Assembly: GCA_030374765.1 (NCBI GenBank) | Contig: JARGXX010000088.1 | Coordinates: 744,001-808,000, forward strand | Length of the DNA stretch: 64,000 nt | Source of the DNA: Agarophyton chilense | Taxonomy: Eukaryota > Rhodophyta > Florideophyceae > Gracilariales > Gracilariaceae | Direction: 5' to 3' | Shown: positions 21,003 to 31,500 of the stretch, piece after piece | Layout of the letters: the number at the start of each line of letters is the position of its first letter | Numbering within the stretch: the first letter of the stretch is position 1 | Position numbers and translations under genes: made by a program | The notes under the pieces: model-generated | Databases searched by the model: none | What the model saw: the letters and a program-made list of their open reading frames with translations, nothing else | What the model was told of the DNA's origin: nothing

Positions 21003-22415
21003 ATGAGCTCGGGTCGTACAGAAATAGAGGCGACAACTGGCGATAAGGATGATGGTCAGAAGAGATTTGAGGACCTAGGTGTATGTGCCGAGTTGGTAGA
21101 TGCATGCGAGAAACTGGGATACGTTCGTCCAACTCCAGTTCAAGCAGAATCGATTCCTCACGCTTTGGGAGGTAAGGACATAATCGGTCTCGCCCAAACG
21201 GGCTCAGGAAAAACTGCTGCGTTTGCAATTCCGATTCTTCAAGCACTCCTCGCGGAACAGGGAAAACCTCCGTCACCTTACGCTCTAGTCCTATCCCCAA
21301 CTAGAGAGCTCGCGTTTCAGATTCATGAACAGTTTGAAGCCTTAGGCTCTGGAATTGGTGCGAAATGTATCACCATTTCTGGCGGTGTAGATCAAATGGC
21401 CCAAGCTGTGGCGCTGGCGAAGCGCCCCCATATCATCGTTGCGACACCAGGTCGACTAGTTGATCACCTTGAAAACACAAAAGGCTTTTCTCTCCGTGCT
21501 GCGAAGTTCTTGGTGCTAGATGAAGCAGACAGAATCCTTACTATGGACTTTGAGAAAGAGCTGGAGAAGGTTGTAACATGCATGCCTCGCGAACGACGCA
21601 CGTATCTTTTCTCCGCAACCATGACTTCCAAAGTGAAAAAGCTGCAGCGTGCTTCGCTTTCCAATCCTGTGCGAATCGAAGTGTCGAGTAAGTATAAAAC
21701 TGTTGAAACTCTTGTTCAGAATTATCTGTTCATTCCTGAGAAGTATAAAGATTGCTATCTTGTTTTCCTTTTGAACGAGTTTGCTGGTAACTCGGCTATG
21801 GTGTTCGTTGATACTCAACGTCACGCTCAAAGAATAACGATTATGTTGAGAGCGTTGGGCATAGGAGCTGTTTGTATTCATGGAGGCATGGCACAGCCGA
21901 AGCGATTGGCTGCTTTGACCAAGTTCAAAGCTGGGGACCGAAATATTCTGGTTGCGACGGATGTTGCAAGTCGTGGCCTTGATATACCGCGGGTGGATAT
22001 GGTCATCAATTATGACATTCCAAACAACGGAAAAGACTATGTGCACAGGGTGGGACGAACTGCTCGAGCAGGTCGAGCGGGTAGAGCGCTTAATCTTGTA
22101 TCTCAATATGATTTGCATAATTATCGCGAGGTGGAAGAATTGATCGGAAAGAAACTGGATGAGTATGTGGTTGAGGAAGGGACAGTATTGCTCATGCTGG
22201 AACGAGTTGCTGAAGCACAAAGAATTGCTGTATCTGAGTTGAAAGAGTTCAACGAAAAGAGAAGATCAAGAAAGGGTAGACGACGAGATGCAGCGGATGA
22301 TGACCGTTCAAAATTGGCGGAAAGTATTGGAGAAGGTGCTGCGTCATATGTGAACCAAGAGACACAGAAACTGAAAGGACCAAGAGCGCGAAAACGACGT
22401 CGGATTATGTCTTGA
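21003..22415 (+). CDS. DDX47: DEAD-box RNA helicase DDX47/Rrp3
   Basis: DDX47/Rrp3 is a nucleolar helicase of the small-subunit processome. I choose the ATG at 21,003 ([17 protein letters not shown]), giving 470 residues. The in-frame ATG at 20,862 would add 47 residues with no family likeness. Motifs in order: Q motif ([14 protein letters not shown]), [41 protein letters not shown] followed by MDFE (typical of DDX47), [17 protein letters not shown] and HRVGRTAR. The C-terminus is basic ([13 protein letters not shown]), suiting a nucleolar protein. There is no intron. Confidence 0.95.
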   Translation: MSSGRTEIEATTGDKDDGQKRFEDLGVCAELVDACEKLGYVRPTPVQAESIPHALGGKDIIGLAQTGSGKTAAFAIPILQALLAEQGKPPSPYALVLSPTRELAFQIHEQFEALGSGIGAKCITISGGVDQMAQAVALAKRPHIIVATPGRLVDHLENTKGFSLRAAKFLVLDEADRILTMDFEKELEKVVTCMPRERRTYLFSATMTSKVKKLQRASLSNPVRIEVSSKYKTVETLVQNYLFIPEKYKDCYLVFLLNEFAGNSAMVFVDTQRHAQRITIMLRALGIGAVCIHGGMAQPKRLAALTKFKAGDRNILVATDVASRGLDIPRVDMVINYDIPNNGKDYVHRVGRTARAGRAGRALNLVSQYDLHNYREVEELIGKKLDEYVVEEGTVLLMLERVAEAQRIAVSELKEFNEKRRSRKGRRRDAADDDRSKLAESIGEGAASYVNQETQKLKGPRARKRRRIMS

Positions 22416-23068
22416 AGTTGGACCGCCGCAAATGCTGATTAGCAAATCACGGGTCAATTCTGAGGTATAGACCAATCGTTTATCGGTCAAAGGATTGTCT
22501 ATGTGATAAATGGTCCACGGATACAGCGCTCTACTATGGCTGCGTGTACAAAGGCAACGAGATGATAGCTATGTAAAGCGATCCATTCTGTTTCCGGCTC
22601 TCCGCTTTGTGTTGAAAGCCAGTATGTCCTGTAGAACCAATACTTCTCTCCTGTTTCGCTGGAGCTTTCACCCCATGACATCACTGAGGTGCATGTATAG
22701 AACCTCAGTACTTTGTGAGGAGACAACTCCTGTCTCTACTACTTTAGATTCTGATGTCTGGAGAGAAAAAACTCTCCTTGCCTTTCACAAGAATCTCTTT
22801 GCAACCACAAATGCACCTAACCGGTCAACGCCGACACAACACAAGAAAGCGTCGAAGATAATAATAGTATGATACGTTTTATATATCCACCGCCTCCTGC
22901 TCTTCACTTTAATATTTCGAAATGGATGTGCACTTAAGCAGTTGATCCACACCATAGCAACCCCAGCACCTGAGCTCGATGTACACTTGTGATCCAATAC
23001 AAAGAGGAGCTTTTTAAGTGAGAGTGATTTATCTACGGACAAAATGTTGCCGATAAGCTGTTTACCAC
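22416..23068. other. Convergent intergenic region
   Basis: About 650 bp between the 3' ends of DDX47 (+) and GapA (-). I see no gene, repeat or RNA I could defend. Confidence 0.5.
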
Positions 23069-24441
23069 TTATTTCCACTGAGACGCCATGACTTCCCCTA
23101 GGTCAACCACACGCTGAGAGTAACCCCACTCGTTGTCGTACCAAGCGACAACCTTTAGCATATCATCACCCATAACCATGGTAAGGGATGAGTCAATGAT
23201 GGTGGACTCATCAGTTCCTCTGTAATCACATGACACAAGAGGTTCATCAGAGTACTTAATAATACCCTTCATCGATCCGCTGGCAGCTTTCAGGAGAGCT
23301 CCGTTGACCTCCTCCTTAAAGGTCTTCTTGCTCACTTGCATTACGACGTCACAAACCGAAACATTGGGGGTAGGCACACGAAGGGCAATGCCGTTGAGTT
23401 TTCCGGCAAGTGAGGGAACGACCAGCGCAACCGCCTTGGCAGCACCAGTGGTGGTGGGAACAATGTTGAGAGCGGCCGAACGAGCACGGCGAAGATCACG
23501 GTGGCCCGCATCTAAGAGTCTCTGATCTCCAGTGTAAGAGTGAGTAGTGGTCATCATTCCACGGACGACACCGAATTCTTCATCGAGAACCTTCATAAAC
23601 GGGGCCATGCAGTTGGTGGTGCACGAAGCGTTAGACACGATATCATACTTGTCATGAGAGTAAAGGTTATCGTTCACGCCAACCACGAAGGTCCCAACAC
23701 CGTCTCCTTTTCCAGGGGCAGTGATGAGAACCTTCTTCGCACCAGCTTGAATATGCTTGCCAGCTCCTACGGCGTCAACGAAGACACCAGTGGCTTCGAC
23801 AACGATGTCAATCTCGAGCTCCTTCCAAGGCAACTCGAGGGGGTTGCGGTTGGACACAATCTTGATGGTCTTTCCATCGACAGTGATACTATCGTCTCCT
23901 GCGGAAACTTCGGAATCGAAGGTGCCGAGGATAGAATCGTACTTTAAAAGATGAGAGGCAGTTTTGACCCCGGAAGTATCATTGATGCAGACAACATCCA
24001 TGTTGGAGTCGGCGCGACCTGCCCAGCATCTGATGAAGTTACGACCGATACGACCAAACCCATTGATAGCAACGCGGACTTTCATTGACGGGGTGCCATT
24101 GGAGCGGGAGGGAGTAACCATGGTGTTTACAGCATTAAAGAAAGCATCGTTGGCATCGGAAACACCGCCAAAGGCAGAGCCCTGTTCGGCAGTCTGTAGG
24201 CGGGCAGTGTTGTTGATTTTCTTCAATCCTGAGAACTGTGAAAAGCTGGAGCGACCCTATGGATACCAAGACGAGTAGATAGTTAGTACAAACAGTTCGC
24301 GAGTTATATGAAAAGCTCAGAACACTGTCACATGCCCAACTGGAAAGGTGGTGCGCGAGGACAGCGAAGGTAACTTACGCTGCAGACAGCGGACTTGGAT
24401 GAGGTGCTAAATACCGAAGAGACTGGTGCGACGAAAGCCAT
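23069..24441 (-). CDS. GAPA: Plastid glyceraldehyde-3-phosphate dehydrogenase (GapA), intron in the transit peptide
   Basis: GapA is the NADP-dependent Calvin-cycle GAPDH. I read complement(join(23069..24256, 24379..24441)), giving 416 residues. Exon 1 encodes only the first 21 residues ([20 protein letters not shown]). A 122-bp GT..AG intron follows. Exon 2 begins [10 protein letters not shown] and completes a transit peptide of about 75 residues. The mature enzyme starts near [14 protein letters not shown] (NAD(P) fold). The catalytic cysteine sits in [12 protein letters not shown], and other marks are [20 protein letters not shown] and [12 protein letters not shown]. There is no regulatory C-terminal extension of the GapB type. 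[12 protein letters not shown] resembles plastid and cyanobacterial GAPDH rather than the cytosolic form. Confidence 0.96.
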
Positions 24442-25600
24442 GATGGTAAAGAGGAAAAATCAACACACTGGCAGTGCGATGTCAACGATATCGGCCGATT
24501 ACCAAACTACAATCGCGACGATTCAGAAGATTGTGGCGGTACGCACATATAAAGGGGGGGGGTGGGTTGGATCGGAGGTCACTTTGGATAGGAAATTTAG
24601 AGAGGGAGTGCAAGCGGTGAGCCACGAATTGTGGTGCTGGATGAACGGCTCTCATGCGCTGTGGAGGTGCCCCAGAGCGTCTCAGATTGCCGCACACCCG
24701 CGATCTGCATTCAGCGTTCCCAGCTCCGGTGCCGTTTTACAGTAGACACCTAGCCTCCGCTCGCTTCAGCCAATCATATCGCTCTTGTGCTTTCCGACTT
24801 TGGGCTGTTTTCTCACGTGTATGTGCTGTACGGCCAGATCCACTGTAAAGCGCGCGGGTGCTCATCTGATCTGCGATCGCTGACGTCCGGTTGATGCAAC
24901 AACGCGTAAACATCCTATGCCCTCGTGCTCATCATATCCACTGCAGGATTTTGGAAAGAACCGTTGTAACGCCTCGTACCTGTATTTGCGCAGGCTAGGT
25001 GGAGGAGAGCAATGCTCTGCCTAGAAGAATTTCCTCTCAAAGCTCCGCTCGCAGAGTGGCCTGCGAATTGTCGCCCAGCCTGCATCCAAGGAACTGGGCT
25101 GCCACTTCCTAAAGCTGTCTAGAATGATTACAATAGGGTGGGCGGACCGAGATCAGCCAAACCGCAACCTTTCGAATCACAAAAGGTACAGAAGCTGCTT
25201 TTCAGGTTTTGGATTGGCTGACCTCTACAACCCTTGCACCGGGCTTCCTGATTGGCTTGTCGACGCACGAGTGCAGAGCAAACGCACCCTTCGCGGCACC
25301 GATTATGCAGGGAACCACAACTGTCCAGTGCTCCGCGTGTTCCACGGATGATCTTTTGCAGTGAAGTTGAAATATTCTCTGTATTTCATGCCCTTTTTGC
25401 CGCCAATTTTCTTTTCGACAAAAAAAGCAAACCTTCGTGCATCGCGCGTGTACCGAGGGACTGCAGAGCCATTGACGACCTCCAAGATTTTCCGAAGCGG
25501 AACAGACTGTGCATGATTACCCAAGCTCCAACTAATCTACAAAATCAGCAAACTTGCTACCCCTCGACCAACCTTTGCGAGACGAAGAGAAATAAAAGCG
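24442..25600. promoter_or_regulatory. Divergent upstream region of GapA and the next gene
   Basis: About 1.16 kb, including a G-run at about 24,555-24,561. The GapA promoter must be at the left end. No coding region is recognised. A light-responsive promoter would be expected for GapA, but I can name no motif. Confidence 0.4.
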
Positions 25601-27949
25601 ATGAGTTTGCAAAGAAAATCTCTCTTTCGTCAAACCCGACTGCAATTCAGGAGTTCTGACCCAAAGCAACAGCCCTCGTCTTCTAGCCCTTCTCACACGC
25701 CGCTGAAACCTCTCCCTCGACCAACAGCACCCCCTGTCTTTCAGAACTCAACCCCGAAGAAGAGAATCCGTAAAGAGAAAATTGCGTTTGATGAAGAGCT
25801 CTGGGACATGGGAAAACGCATACTTGAAGGCGATACTCTACCACCGAGACGGAACTTTGTGGAGGAGGGCGCTCCCATTCTCCAGGACGGTGCCTCGAAC
25901 AGTGATGAAGACTTCGAACATGAAAGCGTTTTTTCACAGGTAGCGCGCCAAAGACCACAATTACTCACGCCTAGCTCTCGAATGCGGAATGATCGCTCTT
26001 CGATGACCAAAAGTTCGGCAAATCGAGGTAAGAAGACGAAAAAAGTTTTTGCTTTCACCACGCCTTCTCAGAAACGCTCGACACCTTTTGCAAGTTCCAG
26101 ACAGAACACGGCCCCGGTTCTCGAGTCAAGTTCCTCAGAAGAAGAGGTTGATCATGTCGTGTTTGAAGGAGAAAAGAGTGAACTCTCCGACACAGATGAA
26201 GATGAACCCCTTGCTGCACTACATAGAAAATCACTCAACCAGGAGAAACTGTCAAGCCGCTCACCCACTGATGTTCCCTGCGGAAGTGCACAGCGAAATG
26301 TTAAACAATCTAGCTGTATCAGAACGGCTCTGAACAGTCAAGGATGCGTCAACGATTTTCCCAAATCTGGACAAGGCTTGGAAATGCTCGGGGACGAGCG
26401 GCGCGCGACACCAAAGTCAACTCCCAAACGTGCGTGTGAGTTACCACAACTCTTCTCTGAAGAAAGTGATGATTCAATGGATAAACCAATCTGGAAAGGT
26501 TCCCATCGGAAGAGAGTTCGCAAAATCCGTCGTATTGAAGAATCTTCAGACGAAGACGATCAGGCGGACAACAAGGAGATGGTCTCAAACCGGACTCTGA
26601 CCCGTTTAAGAACAGCAGTTGACGAAAGAGAAAGCGCAGTCGATCCAGACCTATTCCCTGTTGCGGACTCAAAGCACGACTGTGAGCAAGAAAAAGAACG
26701 AGAGTTGGACCATAGCATCGACAAAGAATATAAGGTAAAACAGAGAAGGAGAAAGCCTCCAGATCGAAGTCATTTTGAACTCCATAAACAAGAGCAGGCA
26801 AGCCGTCTTGTTTCCAGAAAACTTTTTCATTCAAGCTTTGATTCAACAACGAGTCCCGTTCGAGGCAAGACGAGACGAAAATTATCATTCGCAGGATCGC
26901 AGGGTAACGAGATTACTCCACCATCAACTCCTTCTCCACCTTCCACAAAGAAACGTAGCCTGCGGTCAAAGCTTATTACTGTTTCCAGTGATGAAGAGGA
27001 CGAGTTTTGTATAGACCGGTCCAAGCTTTTGGATGGACCTGAGAACACGGAGATGTTCGCTGAGCCCAACAAAGTAGCCGGAGACTCCGAATGGTATCAC
27101 GAACGCAAAATTGACACATTCTCAAGTTCTGGTGATGATGCCGTTGAGCCTATAGACAACCCGAGCCCCGGAAAAATCATTGCAATAAGCTCAAAGAAGA
27201 GAGTGTCCGCCTCGAAACCAGGCTCACGTTCAAACTTCTTGGCGGAGCTTTGTCCGAATTCTAAAGATCCAGTATTAGAGGCTTCAGTGGAATATGTGGA
27301 TTCTGGTGACCTTGGGAAGGTCATCGCTTCAAAAGACACATCAGACCATGAAATTATGAACACCAGTCGAGTCAATCATGAAGTTATTGACTTAGTAGAT
27401 GATGATGACGACGACTTTGAAGAGATAACTCCTACAAATATTAAGAATAATTGCGTGTTTTCACTCAACAATGGTCTTAACGTGAGCGACATCGAGAATC
27501 TAAGAGATGTACCAGAGTGCAACATTGATGATTCCAAACCACCGCCTTTTAATTTATATATCCTTTGCAATGAAGGGGAGTCCATTACTGACATGAAAGA
27601 CCGACTTGGAGAAGATGCGCTAATGGATAGAGTTATGCAAGCTCGCAATGATGGTAGAGAAATCATTGGCGGGGATCAGCTTGGTTTAACCACAACTTTC
27701 AACAAAGACGTTTTCTCTCGCTTTTCGAAAACCGTTGTCGGAGATCGAGTTACGAGAAAAAGGAAGACTGCTTCTGTTACCGAAAAGGCACTTCGTGGAG
27801 AGTATAGATTCAATTATCGAGGGAAGGAACGAGATCAAATGCGTAGGGGGCGTGCCTCTTTGAATCAAGGTTCAAAGCAAACCGTGAGAGGTTCAAGTTA
27901 CAGAGGCCGATTATCAAGTCTAGGGAATCGGAGACAGAGAAGAACATAG
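25601..27949 (+). CDS. Unrecognised Ser/acid-rich, probably nuclear protein
   Basis: I do not recognise this 782-residue protein. It is mostly low-complexity Ser, Glu, Asp, Lys and Arg, with basic clusters of nuclear-signal type (PKKRIRKEK near 53; RKRVRKIRR near 308). Acidic SSSEEE and SSDEDD patches look like casein kinase 2 sites. Near residue 595 the segment VIDLVDDDDDDF is a textbook SUMO-interacting motif, a hydrophobic core followed by acids. The only compact part is C-terminal (FNLYILCNEGESITDMKDRL to VFSRFSK). It is followed by a basic, Gly/Arg-rich tail (RGSSYRGRLSSLGNRRQRR) that could bind RNA or DNA. Chromatin or repair scaffolding is a guess only. The start at 25,601 follows an A-rich stretch and gives an intact frame with no intron. 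Confidence 0.75.
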   Translation: MSLQRKSLFRQTRLQFRSSDPKQQPSSSSPSHTPLKPLPRPTAPPVFQNSTPKKRIRKEKIAFDEELWDMGKRILEGDTLPPRRNFVEEGAPILQDGASNSDEDFEHESVFSQVARQRPQLLTPSSRMRNDRSSMTKSSANRGKKTKKVFAFTTPSQKRSTPFASSRQNTAPVLESSSSEEEVDHVVFEGEKSELSDTDEDEPLAALHRKSLNQEKLSSRSPTDVPCGSAQRNVKQSSCIRTALNSQGCVNDFPKSGQGLEMLGDERRATPKSTPKRACELPQLFSEESDDSMDKPIWKGSHRKRVRKIRRIEESSDEDDQADNKEMVSNRTLTRLRTAVDERESAVDPDLFPVADSKHDCEQEKERELDHSIDKEYKVKQRRRKPPDRSHFELHKQEQASRLVSRKLFHSSFDSTTSPVRGKTRRKLSFAGSQGNEITPPSTPSPPSTKKRSLRSKLITVSSDEEDEFCIDRSKLLDGPENTEMFAEPNKVAGDSEWYHERKIDTFSSSGDDAVEPIDNPSPGKIIAISSKKRVSASKPGSRSNFLAELCPNSKDPVLEASVEYVDSGDLGKVIASKDTSDHEIMNTSRVNHEVIDLVDDDDDDFEEITPTNIKNNCVFSLNNGLNVSDIENLRDVPECNIDDSKPPPFNLYILCNEGESITDMKDRLGEDALMDRVMQARNDGREIIGGDQLGLTTTFNKDVFSRFSKTVVGDRVTRKRKTASVTEKALRGEYRFNYRGKERDQMRRGRASLNQGSKQTVRGSSYRGRLSSLGNRRQRRT

Positions 27950-28401
27950 AGATGTAGCCATGGACGAACGAGACAAGAAGAACACAGCCATAAAATCGAC
28001 CCAATGACAACTGCTACATTGAGTGTCGCAGCTAGGTTTCGGCGACAAAGAAGTCCTCAAAGCAAGTAATTTGGTTGTCTTTTTTTGGTTCGCCTTGCAC
28101 TCTGCATGGTTCAATAGCCCATCAACAGAGCATATCTGGTTGTTGTCTACAAAATACGCCACATCTCGGAATTCTCTTCCGTCTCCAGTCTAGAAAACAG
28201 TTTTCAGTACTCTTGTCCCACTCTTATCATCGCAATACTGTACAATAGAACCAAGGTAGAAATCGAAGTAGCTTCTGCATCAAACGTCTGCATCCAAATG
28301 CTTACAAAGTCGAGAAAACGATAAAACGTGAAAATGCCTCTAAACCTTCATCACGGTTACATGCTCTACCAGAGACCAACACTAGCTAGTTCTCGCCACT
28401 C
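27950..28401. other. Convergent intergenic region
   Basis: About 450 bp between the 3' ends of the unknown protein (+) and the next unknown (-). I see nothing of note. Confidence 0.5.
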
Positions 28402-29199
28402 TCATGCTTTGCTAACAAAGGATGACTCTATCGCTTCATCATCACATTGACGAAAGCCACTCTCATTCTTGACAACATCCTTCGTTGTCGCGGGCACCAT
28501 GTTCCCATCTGTTATGCACTGAACCCTCCTATTCCTGAAGAGATCCTCCCCGCCCCACTTTACGCCGTTCTTGGCCAATCCCCACTTGGGGATCTGACGA
28601 GCCCGCCTGTAGGACAGGTCTTTGTCGTCATTGCCCGAGTCCGACATCCCCTCGCTGTCGACTTCAGTTATGAGGCGTAGGCCCAACAGCAGACACCAGT
28701 ATTCTCGAGTTCGTTCCCAATACTGGACCCGATTATGTCTGAATAGCCTTTCATCGTTTATGTCAAACTGGTCGCCATTCTTTGCCGGTGACAAGCCCAT
28801 CATCGATGGCCAATAAGTCATCCGTTCGCACACCGGCCCCATTTGTTTCGTTTTCTCTGTTGCACGATTCTTCGCCTTATCTTGGGCTTTGTGTTCCACC
28901 ACGGCCAGGTCCAGCTTTGGAGTATGTGGAACCACGCCCGTACCTGGCTCACGAGCTTCAGGCTCATCTGCACTGTGCACCGACGCCTCTTCCTCACTCT
29001 TCTTCTGTCGATTCCGTCCCATGCAATTCAGGAAAAGTCTTCCGGCCCCTCGCGATATTTTCGTAACCAATCCTCGTGCTATTCTCGGGATACTCCCAGG
29101 CCATCTACTCGTGAACCGACTGCCCTTGTTCTGCGCAGTGACATTCTCCTTACCCCCTTCAATCTTCACACACTCATCTTGTAAAGTTTTGACATCCAT
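28402..29199 (-). CDS. Unrecognised protein with an internal repeat
   Basis: This 265-residue protein belongs to no family I can name. It is basic near residues 25-70 (RGLVTKISRGAGRLF, then RNRQKKSEEE). It contains two copies of a short motif. One is AKNGDQFDINDERLFRHNRV near residue 138; the other is LAKNGVKWGGEDLFRNRRVQ near residue 210. They share AKNG, a gap, and then an (E)xLFRxxRVQ core. The two copies flank a segment with aromatic residues (QYWERTREYWCLLLG). The frame is uninterrupted for 266 codons, which supports a real gene, but I infer no function. Confidence 0.55.
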   Translation of the reverse strand: MDVKTLQDECVKIEGGKENVTAQNKGSRFTSRWPGSIPRIARGLVTKISRGAGRLFLNCMGRNRQKKSEEEASVHSADEPEAREPGTGVVPHTPKLDLAVVEHKAQDKAKNRATEKTKQMGPVCERMTYWPSMMGLSPAKNGDQFDINDERLFRHNRVQYWERTREYWCLLLGLRLITEVDSEGMSDSGNDDKDLSYRRARQIPKWGLAKNGVKWGGEDLFRNRRVQCITDGNMVPATTKDVVKNESGFRQCDDEAIESSFVSKA

Positions 29200-30145
29200 T
29201 GCTGCACGAGTTTCTCTGTCGTAGTTCGTCGTGCCTGTTTTCTTTTTCTATTGCAAAGACGTATGTTTCTCTTGAAGAAAGATGGAGATGGCTTCGAATC
29301 AAACGTCTCCGGCTCGCTCTCATTTTCTTTTACACTGCTGCTTCAACAGCATTGATTTGAGTACGGTGTGTTTATAGTACGTATCAAAACATATGAAAAG
29401 AACATGATCACAATACCATGGGGTCAAAGTGCATGTGTTTGTTATCTACGACTCACCGACAAAGTGTGATGAGCATTTGAGAGTACATTCAGACCATTTG
29501 CTGACATGGACGACACCGCTGGATATAGTCACTTTTCTTTAAAATCAGGACAGCGATCGTCAGAAACGTGCTTGATGCAACGTGTCTGAACACACATACT
29601 GCATAATTTTGTTCTCAAAGCAGCCAGAATAATCCTCTACCGTACGGCTGGGGTGCATCAAACCTGACACAAATGCTTGCATTTGGATAACAGTTGCTGA
29701 AAGCCTCAGTGATGCTGGCGACATCATATTTCTCAAAGGAAACAATTCTTTTTACCATACTTAACCTCTAGAGAAGGCCACTTCCGAAGAATGCCACTAC
29801 GTCTCTAGAGTTTTCTACCAAATATTGGCCCGTAGGCGGCTGGATTCGAACCCTGTCCCTTTCCATCCGTCTCCTCCACTGTCAGGTATAAATAGTCGAC
29901 CCAGAATCGAACTTGCTACCTCAATATCCATGCTGGCGACAGTTGGTGAGTGTTCCGTCAAGGTCCGGTTCGCGCTGAGGATATCTGCGCACAGTAGGGT
30001 AAGGAAGGAAGCCCCCCTTTTTGGGGGGGGGGCCCCTACTTTGCAGGAACTCCAGCAGCCATGCTCGCCATTTTGTTCAACACGTATGCCAGCACGCCTA
30101 CGGCCACAGAAAGAGAGGCATGATTACACAGGGGGGGTGGGTGGG
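29200..30145. other. Gene-free stretch next to the DIRS element
   Basis: No gene is recognised. A GGATTCGAACCC-type string near 29,838 looks like a tRNA T-arm on the minus strand but has no partner arms. A G-run with flanking C lies at about 30,021-30,035, and another G-run at 30,131-30,137, just before the DIRS repeat. Confidence 0.45.
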
Positions 30146-30336
30146 AGAGAGAGGCATGCCAGTGATCTCGGCAGATCGCCGTGGCACCCGCCTGGCTCTT
30201 GTAGACTCGCCGGCCGCGGTGCATCAGATACGTGATCGACTTTTTTCGTACACGTCGCGCACGCCACATACGTGGCCGGCCTCGCTATGTATGTGAATGC
30301 GTTTCATTTGCATAAACGAGGACGTCTACACTCAAC
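30146..30336. repeat. Left direct repeat of the DIRS-like element (191 bp)
   Basis: It is identical base for base to 34,192-34,382, at an offset of 4046. It starts AGAGAGAGGCATGCC and ends CTACACTCAAC. Confidence 0.95.
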
Positions 30337-30396
30337 AAAACGTCCAATTTACGATCGCGCAGCGTTTTCTGTTCCGACTGATCAGGCGGCCGCTTA

Positions 30397-31500
30397 TCAA
30401 GCGGTGGAAGCGGGAATCTCGCACGATGGATGACCGAACACCCAGAACGAAGCGGGAGACAAAGCGATCGTACGGTCAAAGTAAGTACTTGCCATTTCCA
30501 CACCTGCGCCAGGTCCCCAACCGAAGCGCGACAAGCGAACCTCGAGCGGAAATCCTAACAAAACCTGTTCCGTGTGCGCCCCAATGCGGAGCGAATGCGA
30601 TGTATACTTTCCACCCTCGGGTGGTTCGATCCTTAACACTGCGAGGCAGCGCAACAAAGCTCGAGTCGTGGTTTGCTCGGCTAATGGCGTTCGCTCGCCG
30701 TCAAGTCCGAAGAAGCAGTCGTGCCTCCCACGTGCAACTGCAAATCGCTGCCATAGATCGATCGGCGATGGAGCTTCGGACACTCGCCAATATCGCATTA
30801 GCGGCGCACGACTGGCAGGCTTGCCCTTTAAAGTAGTCAACCGAGCGAGCACTTCTGTCTGCGTGATCTCGACGTTTTGCGTCAACAGGGACGTTACCGA
30901 GCTGTCGCGTAACCCGTTGAAACAATACGCAAATACAACCATTGCGCAATCTCGCAAAGTTGCAGTTGCGTTCGTCGCCATGCCGAGTCCCCATATCCTT
31001 TGAACCACTTCCGCCGGCACACCACACCGAACAGTAGACTGAGGAAACTCCTTCTCTTCCCACCGTTGGTAAGCCCGAAGTACATGCGAAAGAAATGGGT
31101 AAGGAGGAACCGGTGTGCCGGTTAAGGCCACTTGCATCTGCCGCACCGCACTGAAATACTGGGGAAGGGACTTGCTGCTAACGCTTCTTCGCCCAGCCTC
31201 GCGCTCCGCCGTCAGCCATCCGACAAACGCAATGAAATGCGCTTCCGTTACCGGAAGTATAGACTTCTGCTCTACGGTGCAGAACTCTATCCATGCTCGC
31301 CACTGGGAGCTGCGGCTTGCAGCAGTACGGCCACTCCCAGCGTAGTCAGAGAGCAGGGCGGCCGAGCGCAGAATACCTGAGGTGGGTGGCAGTGACCCTA
31401 GGCGCGACATCGCTGCATTGGCCAACTCCATTCTTCTGCCGGATCGGTTATTCACTCGAAGTTGATCTCGAGCAATAGTAGGCTCCATGCGGGATTCAAC
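30397..31500 (-). CDS. Tyrosine recombinase of the DIRS-like element
   Basis: This integrase-type recombinase inserts the circular DNA copy of the element. Visible catalytic landmarks of the tyrosine recombinase family: an arginine in FNGLRDSSVTSLL, the HxxR box in SHSLRIGAHT, and a late tyrosine in ASTYFDRTI. Upstream is a SAM-like N-terminal helical part (SQWRAWIEFC, PVTEAHFIAFVGWL). The frame overlaps the end of the RT-RNase H frame, an arrangement known in DIRS elements. The right limit is approximate. Confidence 0.85.
   Translation of the reverse strand, partial: VESRMEPTIARDQLRVNNRSGRRMELANAAMSRLGSLPPTSGILRSAALLSDYAGSGRTAASRSSQWRAWIEFCTVEQKSILPVTEAHFIAFVGWLTAEREAGRRSVSSKSLPQYFSAVRQMQVALTGTPVPPYPFLSHVLRAYQRWEEKEFPQSTVRCGVPAEVVQRIWGLGMATNATATLRDCAMVVFAYCFNGLRDSSVTSLLTQNVEITQTEVLARLTTLKGKPASRAPLMRYWRVSEAPSPIDLWQRFAVARGRHDCFFGLDGERTPLAEQTTTRALLRCLAVLRIEPPEGGKYTSHSLRIGAHTEQVLLGFPLEVRLSRFGWGPGAGVEMASTYFDRTIALSPASFWVFGHPSCEIPASTA

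Noticed and set aside
29830-29850. tRNA T-arm on the minus strand
   Set aside because: Only the GGATTCGAACCC string is present; the other arms could not be found.
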